A stretch of 64,000 nt of DNA, from contig NC_071398.1 in the NCBI RefSeq assembly GCF_022682495.2, positions 14,824,934-14,888,933 on the forward strand, written 5' to 3'. Below, piece after piece: positions 56,678 through 64,000 of this stretch. Source of the DNA: Desmodus rotundus (lineage: Eukaryota > Chordata > Mammalia > Chiroptera > Phyllostomidae). A program made the translations under genes and the position numbers. Position 1 is the stretch's first letter. The number at the start of each line of letters is the position of its first letter. Under the pieces are notes generated by a model. It made no database searches and had not been told where the DNA came from. It saw nothing but the letters and a program-made list of their open reading frames with translations.

Positions 56678-59600
56678 GTGAGCCACAGCCCAGGCTCAGG
56701 CCCCACCATGCCCTGGGGCCTGAGGGCGCTCCTGAAATGCCCTTTCCTCTCCCCCAGAATATGCTGAGACGACAGGAGGAGCTAGAGAATGGGACGGCAT
56801 GGTCCCTGTCATCCGAATCTTCAGACGATTCCTCCAGTCCACAGCTCTCGGGCACTGCCCGCCACTCCTCAGCCCCTAGGCCCCTGGTGCAGCAGCCTGA
56901 GCCTTTGCCCATCCAAGTTGCCTTCCGCAGGCCTGAGACGCCCTCCTCTGGGCCCACAGATGAAGAGCGAGCCAAGGCCCCAGCCCTGGCCAATGGGCAT
57001 GCCCCCTACAGCCGGACTCTGAGCCACATCAGTGAGGCCAGTGTAGATGCTGCCTTGGTGGAAGCTTCAACAGAGGCTGAGGTCCTAGAAAGCCAGGGAC
57101 CTAACCCACCTGCATGCCCAAATCCCATCCATGGGAAGCAACCTGGTCCTGTCCCTGCTGTCCTGGACCTTGACTCTTCTGTCACAAGCCCCACTCTCAG
57201 TGCAATAGGCCCTGCCCCCTCTGTACATCTAAACTCACTTCACAAGGTCACAGACGCTAGCTCTCCTGAACTAGCAGGTCCCACTCACACCACTACAAGC
57301 CCTGCCTGTAGTGCTGTAAGCCCTTCCAGCAGTGCTCCCAGCCTCACTCACACTGCCACAGAGTCTGCCCACCAGTCCAAGCCCTCTACCCTCACTGCTA
57401 TAGGCCCTACCCCCAGTGCTGTGGGCCCAGGCCAAACCACAACTCCCACCCACACGCCAATGCTTTCTACCCTCACGACTGTGGGTCCTACCCCCAACAC
57501 TACAAGCCCAGTCCAGACCGTAAGCCCCAGCCACACTGTCAAAAACCTGACAAGTATTGTCACAAGCTCCACTGTCAAGCCTTTGCTGTCTACCCCAACT
57601 ACGCCAGGCCCTGTGCCAAGTGCCCAGGGCCCAGCCCTGCCTACCACAAGCCCCACCCATACCACAGACCCCACCCACACCACCACAAGCCCTACTCACA
57701 AAGCCAGGATGACGGCTCACATCACTATAAATCCAGTCCCCAATGCTAAGGGCCCAGTCCAAACCACCAGAAGCCCCACCCACCCTGTCACAAGCCCCAC
57801 TCTTACAACTGTATGCTCTTCCACTCCTCTAGACCTTGCCACGCTCCCCAGCCCTTCTGCACACACAGACCCCAACACCCCAGGCACCGACCCACTGTCC
57901 TGTAGCCGCCCAGCTTCCACGCCCTGCACTGAGGCAGCCCCAAGTACCTCCTACCCAAGTCCTGCCTGCTCCAGTTTGGAACCCCTTACAAGTCCTCCCC
58001 CAGAGCCCCCAGGGCCCATCCTTCAGAGCCCAAGCCCCCCTTCCTCACCCTTAGCCCTGGTGCCCCAGCATTCAGACATTAGCATGGCCATGGCTACCCA
58101 GGCCCCAGTTCCAGGAGCAGCTGGAGGGCCTGGAGACAGGAGGCTAGAGGAGGCACTGAGGGCCCTGATGGCTGCCCTGGATGACTATCGTGGCCAGTTC
58201 CCGGAGCTGCAGGGCCTGGAGCAGGAGGTGATCCGGCTGGAGAGTCTGCTCATGGTGAGGATGGCTGGGTGGGGCTATGACAGTGCAGGAAGGGGGGCCA
58301 GGCAGTGGCAACAGCTCTGTTCCCTTCACAACCCCAGCAGAAACAAGGCCTGACTCGGAGCCGGGCTTCCAGTCTTAGCATCACGGTGGAGCATGCCCTG
58401 GAGAGCTTCAGCTTCCTCAACGAGGATGAAGATGAAGACAACGATGGTCCTGGAGACAGGTGACAGGGGCTAAGTGAGATGGGGCTAAGTGAAGAGGAAG
58501 AGGTGAGGTGAGTGGCAGGTAAAGGAGTAAGGCAAGAAAGGGGAATAGGTGAGGTGGGGCCAAGTGAAGCACACGAGGAATGCAGCAAGACTGGAAGTGG
58601 GCAGGAAGGGTGGACTTGCTTGTGGGTGCATCCCATGTACTCACGGGTCCTGGATGTCCATGCTTCTAACGCCATCTGTATCTGTATCCCCAGTGCTTCT
58701 GACCGCCCTCCTCCTCCTCATTGTCCTTGCAGTGTCTGCTTCCCTCGCCAGTCCCCTTCAGCTCACGAGCCCTTTCATTCCCTCTGGGCCCCCAGCATCA
58801 ACCCTGTTTGTCCCGTACAGCCTGGCCCCTCGGCTCTCTGTCCCAGAGCAGCCTTTGCCAATTCCCAGTTGAGGGTCATGCCCGACCCTGCCTCCCTCTG
58901 CTGCTGCCCAGGTCACAGCCCTGTCTACACCCCGACCCCTTGGGCCACAACTCTTTGCACTCCACATTACATAGACTATCACCCCTGCAACCCTGTTCCC
59001 ATCCATCCCTGCCCCGGCAGCCCCAGTGGTCCTCGCTAGATGTTGCACAGGGCAGGTGGACTCCGAAGACCCCTGCCACCACCTGCGGGTCCCAGCCCTT
59101 TCTCTTAGAAGTTCTCCATGAATGTACCCATTGTCTGTTGCCTGTGCATCATCTGTTCTTCCCTTCAGGGATGGGGGGAACTTAATAAAAATGCACGGGT
59201 GACCACATGGTGATACCTACTCCTAAAGTGGTTGGCCCCATTTTTCTCTCAGGCTCCCAAGCAGCCTGGAGCCTGGGGCTGAGGAGAGACTCAACCCACC
59301 CAGTGCCCGCCCACTCAGCACAGAGTGTCCAGCTCTGGACATGGCCTTGGTCCAGCACCTGTACTACTGCAGCCGCCTCCTGCTGGTGAGGCTAGGGGTA
59401 TTCCCACCACCCTCCCTTTATAGCTTTTTACCCCAGAGAGCCCTCCACACCTGCTCTGAGTTCCATGCCCCAACGCCCAGGTCCCTGGCATCTGGCTCTT
59501 ACTCCCACACTCTGGCTCCCTCCAATCTCTCCTAATGCATGCTGGGACTTGTAGTCCTTGGGCTCCACTCTCAAGCTGTACCTTGAGGTTTGAGCTACTT

Positions 59601-61402
59601 GGCCACCCCCATTCTCCAGAAACTGGGCACATTTGGGCCTCTGCGCTGCCAGGAGGCGTGGGCCCTAGAGCGGCTGCTGCGGGAGGCGCAAGTGCTTGAG
59701 ACAGTATGCGAGCTTAGCAGGCGATGGGAAGTCCCTGCTACCTCTGCCCAGGAAGGTAAAGGCCCTGTGGGCTCTGGCTTGGTGTCTGCCCTGAAGCTCC
59801 TTCCTTGCTCTACCGTACCTATTCTCGTCTGCCCACCTGCCTGCTCTGTTGCTGATGGTTTCCTGCATCTCTTCACAGTGGTGCAGTTCTTGGCCTCTCG
59901 GCCTGGCTTTCTGACCTTCTGGGACCAGTGCACAGAGGGACTTAGCCCCTTCATCTGCCCTGTTAAGCAGGTGCTGCTCACCTTCTGCAGTCAGTATGGT
60001 GCCCGTCTCTCCCTTCGACAGCCAGGCTTAGCTGAGGCTGGTGAGTGGGCTGCCTACTTGCCCCCTCTGCCTTCCCTTCTCAGATCCCCAGTGATGGGAC
60101 CATAGGGAAAGCCAGGTTAGCCCACACGGACATGCTGAGCTGAGCACTGGGAAGAAACAGCAAAGGCTTATGCCTTGGTGCAAGAGGACCAGAGGGGTAG
60201 GGTGTGGACCGGGAACCTGGACCTGAGCCTGGGGTGGGAGCACTCTTCCCTCTGAGGGCCTGGGTCTGTCCAAACCCTGAGGCCGGTGGCACCGCTTCCC
60301 ACAGTGTGTGTCAAGTTCCTGGAGGATGTGCTGGGGCAGAAGCTGCCCAGGAGGCCCCAGCCGGGCCCTGGAGAGCAGCTTACTGTCTTCCAGTTCTGGA
60401 GTTATGTGGAAACCTTGCACAGCCCGTCTATGGAGGCCTATGTGACCGAGACCGCTGAGGAGGGTAAGGCAGTGGCCCTGATCACAAAGCGGCCTGACAC
60501 CGAGGGTGGGTCGTATGGTGCGGATGAGGACGTGAGCATACAGGAGGCTCCTTGCCCTGCCACATTGTTCCGAGCCCCCTCCTTCTTTCAGTGCTATTGG
60601 TGCAGAGCCTGAACTCAGACGACCAGGCTGTTGTGCTCAAGGCTCTAAGGTTGGCGCCGGAGGGGCGGCTGCGAAGGGATGGGCTTCGGGCCCTCAGCTC
60701 CCTGCTTGTCCATGGCAACAACAAGGTCATGGCTGCTGTCAGCACCCAGCTCCGGAGCCTGTCGCTGGGCCCTGACTTCCGGGAAAGGGTGAGAGTCGGG
60801 CGGGGCTCCCTCGAAGTCAAAAGCTGGGGTCCCAGGGTCCCAGGGTCCCAGTATCTGGCTAAGTCGGCCATCACACCCTTACTCAGGCCCTACTCTGCTT
60901 CCTGGACCAACTTGAGGACGAGGATGTGCAGATGAGAGTGGCTGGCTGCCTGGCCCTAGGCTGCATCAAGGTGATCCCTCCATCCCACCCATCCGTCCCC
61001 CAGCCCTGGGCCCTGGGCTTTTACCACCTGCTCTAATGGGCCCACCTCAATGCTCCTCCTCTGGTAGGCTTCCGAGGGCATTGAGCCCCTGGTGTACCTG
61101 TGCCAAACGGACACAGAAATCGTGAGGGAAGCTGCTCGGCAGAGCCTGCAACAGTGTGGTGAGCCTGGGGGATGGGAAGTATGGGTCAAGTATAGTCTTG
61201 GGACATTTTGGCTGATGGGAATAGGAGTTAAATGGGTGGGGTCAAGAGCAAATGGACCAGGGTGGGGCTAACACCACTCCCGACCCCATCCTTAACCATT
61301 ACAGGGGAAGAGGGACAGTCTGCCCATCGACGGCTAGAGGAGTCGCTGGACGCCCTGCCCCGGATCTTCGGGCCTGGCAGCATGGCCAGCACAGCATTCT
61401 AA
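53607..61402 (+). CDS. RIPOR1: RHO family-interacting cell polarization regulator 1
   Basis: Twenty-one coding exons (given in the three block entries) join to 3,759 nt with no frame break: 1,252 residues, against about 1,223 in human. The family (formerly FAM65A) binds active RHOA, RHOB and RHOC through its N-terminal part and works in Golgi reorientation, directional migration and polarity, with MST-family kinases and CCM3 as partners (family knowledge). Domain order: N-terminal PL48/RIPOR-conserved block to about residue 350; a Ser/Thr/Pro-rich middle from exon 13; a C-terminal helical-repeat block ending PGSMASTAF. The start chosen is the first of two adjacent ATGs (MMSLSV). The large length difference from human lies in exon 13. 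AATAAA at 61,697 ends the transcript. Confidence 0.97.
55890..56315 (+). repeat. Degenerate minisatellite in RIPOR1 intron
   Basis: The intron between the exons ending 55,885 and starting 56,325 consists almost wholly of drifting units like CATGACC and CCCTGTGAC, repeated about 15-20 times. Units differ in length by 8-14 bases. No transposon is visible. Confidence 0.7.
56758..58254 (+). CDS. RIPOR1: RIPOR1 exon 13 (Ser/Thr/Pro-rich)
   Basis: A single 1,497-nt exon encodes residues 361-859. It opens with [20 protein letters not shown] and a serine cluster ([12 protein letters not shown]), then [21 protein letters not shown]. From about 57,268 to 57,830 (residues 531-718) it becomes a mucin-like tract with many PTHT, TSPTHT and TTTSP units and almost no charged residues. 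It ends with a folded-looking helical piece, [27 protein letters not shown]. Both the repeat tract and its length differ from human, as expected for a fast-evolving disordered region with many potential phosphorylation sites. Confidence 0.95.
58338..61402 (+). CDS. RIPOR1: RIPOR1 exons 14-22 (C-terminal helical block)
   Basis: Exons: 58,338-58,459, 59,253-59,385, 59,620-59,755, 59,879-60,040, 60,305-60,463, 60,592-60,788, 60,887-60,970, 61,068-61,158 and 61,305-61,402. They encode residues 860-1,252. The first ends with an acidic run ([13 protein letters not shown]). The rest forms alpha-helical repeats of ARM/HEAT type, clearest in exons 19-22 ([61 protein letters not shown]). The acceptor at 58,337 is a tandem CAGCAG, which could add or drop one glutamine. 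Confidence 0.95.
58694..59039 (+). CDS. RIPOR1: RIPOR1 candidate alternative last exon
   Basis: After the exon ending 58,459 (two bases into a codon), the acceptor CCCCAG at 58,688-58,693 opens a frame of 115 codons in phase, ending TAG at 59,037-59,039. AATAAA follows 145 bases later. The peptide starts [16 protein letters not shown] and is rich in Pro, Cys and Ser with no known domain. The resulting protein would be 1,014 residues and lack the helical C-terminus. No homologue is recognised, so this may be an open frame by chance in a C-rich intron. Confidence 0.4.
59184..59189 (+). terminator. RIPOR1: Intronic polyadenylation signal in RIPOR1
   Basis: AATAAA inside CTTAATAAAAATGC, followed within 20-30 bases by GT-rich text (GGGTGACCACATGGTGATAC). 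It lies 64 bases ahead of the next constitutive exon. Confidence 0.5.
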
Positions 61403-61715
61403 ACTCCCCACCCACCAGCTCCCAGTGCCCCTTCCCCCACTTTCAGGGCTCCCCAGGCACTGGCAGGGAGGGTGAGGGCTGGCTCCAGACACCCCTCCCC
61501 CACAGATCCCTATCAACGAAAATCCTAATATATTCTTCTGTTGCCCTTGGGGTGGGTAGAGTCAGTGCCTGCAGTCAAGTGCCTCCCAGCCTCAGCTCAG
61601 CACACTTGCCACGAATCAATGTTCCGGGCCTGGCCATCCTGCCTCTGCCCCACCGCATCCCTTGGTTTTGTATTTTATTTACAGAGTTTTACAGAAAATA
61701 AAAAAATCAAAATGC
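61403..61715 (+). other. RIPOR1: RIPOR1 3' UTR
   Basis: About 310 bases follow the stop codon, C-rich at first and then 'tttgtattttatttacagag' before AATAAA at 61,697-61,702. No repeat is inserted. Confidence 0.85.
61697..61702 (+). terminator. RIPOR1: RIPOR1 polyadenylation signal
   Basis: AATAAA in ACAGAAAATAAAAAAATC, 295 bases after the RIPOR1 stop codon and the only strong signal downstream of it. Confidence 0.9.
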
Positions 61716-64000
61716 CTTTCCTACACGCCTGGCCTAGTGTACTCCTGACCCTCTGGCTCCAACACCAGTGTGCCCACACTCCTAACTGTGACGACGGCAT
61801 GTGCTTCTGCCCTGGAAATCTGGGTGGGAGAGAGCCCAGAGGCTGGAAGTGGGGTTGGAGCAGAGGAAAAGGGTGGTGGCATGTTGCTGAGGAGGCTCAG
61901 CCTGTTGGCTGGGCGTGCCCTGGGCCTGGAGGCTGGGGGCTCAGGCTGGAGCCAAAGTTGGTCTGGAGAAGGCCTAAATAGGGGGCCAGTCCTGGGAATG
62001 GTTCCCTAGCAGCTAGCAGGCACCCTGCTGCCAGGAGGCAAAGAGGAAGAAGCAAGGAGGAAAAAAGGCGTGGTGGCGACTGGAGCTTCTTGCCACCAGG
62101 GGGCAGCAGAACCCCTTCAGAGAATGCCAGGCTTCTAGGTCTTCCCTTCAGCACTGGCAGCTGAGCACAAGGAGCTCCTTGAGGCCTGGGTAGTAGAGAG
62201 AGAGAGGAGATCCTTGCCGAAAGGAAGAGCTAGAACCTGGGAGGCAGGAGACCCAGATGGCTGCCCTCTGACCCTACATAGCAAGTCCCTCCTCTCCTCT
62301 CCCGGAGCCGCCTATCTGTAATAACAAACCTGACTGAACCCTGTGGCCCCCACAGCCTGTTGACCTGTTTTGCTTTAGGAAGCAGGGCTCCAGGGAGGTT
62401 TGTCTCCCCCCAGAGCTGCCTGGAACATTAAGCGTGTTAGCCGCAGAAAGCTGAATTGCATGGGAGAAACTTCAGGGTGGGGTGGGATTTCAGGATGGCA
62501 GGCCTGTTCTACGGAGGGCCTAAGGGAGGCCCACACCCAAGGCTGGAGAAACTGGCCCTCCACCCCGGTGTCCTAGTGCCTGTGGTGGTAGCATGGCCGT
62601 GTGACACACTGGGGGAACGTGTGCACCTGCATTCAGGCAGAGCCAATGAGGTGCCAACAGTCCCTCCTGGGTGTGTGTGTGGCAGCGGGAGGGGGGGGGG
62701 TGACCCAGATCCCCAGGGAGCCCTGCCCCCCCCCCCCCCAGTGTTTTAGAGCTGTGTATAAAGAGGTTTGGCTGACTCTTAACCACCTGCTGGGGAAGCC
62801 AAGCTGAGCAGAAAAAAATTAAAAAAAAAAAAAAAAAAACGGCAACAGGAAGGAGCACAGGAAACACCTGTGTGTGGATGCAGGTGGCTCATTCCAGACG
62901 GGTGGGGTTGTGGGCAGGCAGGGGGACCTCAGCACATCGGCACAGCTCTGTGCTCCCTCTCTACCTGAAGGGTGTCATGGGAGGGATGGTGGTGTGCAGT
63001 TCACTTCTTCGGGTGGTGGGTGGCAGAGGGTGAAGAAGGCAAACAAGTGATAGAGACCAAGCCTGCACCTAAAGCTGGCCACAGCTTGGGCCGGCCCTAA
63101 GGTCCCCTGCAGGAGGGTTGCAGTCCAAAGCCAGCCCTAGAATCCCCTGGGGCCGCATAGGAGGTCCACTGATAGGGCAGGACTGTCCACTTGCATCCAG
63201 AGCGTAGCCTGTGTAATGGGGAAAGAGGAAGTAAACACTGGCTGACCGGGTCCTGGGAAAGTGCAGGCTGGTGATGGGACCAGCCTGAGCTCACACTGCT
63301 CAACCCACAGGAGAGGACAGCCTAGGCAGATGTAGGATGGAAAAACCCTCCTAGTCAGGGGTCAGCTGGGACCGTCACTGAAAATCTGAGTGGCCCTACA
63401 TCACTGCCAGTGCTGGAGATGGACAGGGCCCCTAACTTTCTGTCCTCTACAAGGTGGGTCCTAAGGCCACAGCCTAGCATTCAGCCCTAGCCAAGGGTGA
63501 GGGTCAGGGTGGGCACTGTGAGCACAGCCAGGTTCAGGTAAAGACTGTCAAAGCCAAGACAAAAAGAGCCTTAGTGCCTTGCCCCATCAAGCCTACCTAG
63601 CTTAGAGAGGGTGAATCAACCCTTCAGTGGCCCCTCAACAGCCTCCCTCAGTGACCTGAAGTCAGGCTGGATGGCCTCCTACGTCCAGGCCCATGCCCAG
63701 GTCTGTGAGACGGTGGAGGGCAGAGAGCCCTTGCCCACCCTCCTGTGCAAGCCTCCCCTCTCCCAACACACACAGCCTCACAGGTGTCTCCCACAGGTCT
63801 CCCCACAGGGCAAAGCTGTTCCCCCACTTCTACCCTTCGGTCATACAGGTTCGGGGACGCATTCGTTCCTGCCACCCCACACTCCAGACAGTCAGGAGCC
63901 TGCTGCCCCAGCTGATCGCAGGTTGACGATACCGCCCAGAGTCCAAGGCTAAAGGGCAGGGAAAGCCTGTGCCCACCTGTCCTGTGTAGCCTGTGAAAGC
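61716..64000. other. Downstream flank of RIPOR1
   Basis: GC-rich sequence with no gene recognised and few transposon traces. It contains a C(14) run at 62,726-62,739, a G(10) run at about 62,691, and an A(19) run at 62,821-62,839. In human the next gene on this side is CTCF, whose start would lie further right. Confidence 0.6.
62093..62108 (+). promoter_or_regulatory. CTCF-binding motif
   Basis: CCACCAGGGGGCAGCA matches the CTCF core consensus at every strongly constrained position. It lies about 390 bp past the RIPOR1 polyadenylation signal, in non-repeat sequence, plus-strand oriented. Confidence 0.7.

Noticed and set aside
57271..57783. A 170-codon frame opposite RIPOR1 exon 13
   Set aside because: It is the shadow of the Thr/Pro repeat tract read in reverse; the plus-strand frame is the conserved one.
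1..64000. CRISPR arrays, operons, prokaryotic mobile elements or a new multi-gene system
   Set aside because: No regularly spaced repeats, no clustered intact cassette and no prokaryotic gene structure. The window is an ordinary mammalian locus.

Overview
This is a gene-poor to moderately dense stretch of a mammalian nuclear genome: interrupted genes with GT-AG introns, CpG islands, L2/MIR/L1 fossils and ERV LTRs. The recurrent SINE begins CCTGGCTGGTGTGGCTCAG, carries tRNA A/B boxes and ends in a (TAAA)n/AATCTTT tail. This is a bat tRNA-derived SINE of VES-like type, so the host is most likely a yangochiropteran bat; family and species cannot be fixed from this window. Gene order ATP6V0D1 (-), AGRP (-), RIPOR1 (+) matches human 16q22.1, where CTCF follows RIPOR1. 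CTCF itself is not reached here.

Layout. 1-18,257 is part of the long first intron of ATP6V0D1 (V-ATPase subunit d1, minus strand), filled with a non-autonomous hAT element, SINEs, L2 and a broken L1. The first coding exon is at 18,258-18,387 in a CpG-island promoter with a CLEAR-like E-box (TFEB/TFE3 type) and an upstream Maf/AP-1 element. AGRP lies about 0.8 kb upstream of it on the same strand: three intact coding exons (131 aa), a short noncoding exon, a TATA box, and further upstream paired forkhead sites and a STAT site. The interval 20.2-46.0 kb is intergenic and repeat-rich (L1 remnants, a Tigger-type DNA transposon, two or three LTRs, SINEs, several L2 copies); I see no gene in it.

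RIPOR1 occupies about 46.0-61.7 kb. Two CpG islands mark two candidate promoters: exon 1a ending at 46,441 (noncoding) and exon 1b at 52,736-52,754, which adds an in-frame 14-residue N-terminus. Twenty-one further coding exons join without a frame error into a 1,252-residue protein (1,266 with exon 1b). A candidate alternative last exon at 58,694-59,039, followed by AATAAA, would give a 1,014-residue form lacking the C-terminal helical region. Downstream, 61.7-64.0 kb is noncoding and holds a strong match to the CTCF motif.

I found no novel multi-gene system. The points worth following are regulatory or isoform-level: promoter choice and an upstream ORF in RIPOR1, its possible alternative 3' end, a bat SINE that carries a CTCF core motif, the FOXO/STAT arrangement upstream of AGRP, and an LTR with a dense CCAAT/octamer array. 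All repeat boundaries given by eye are approximate.
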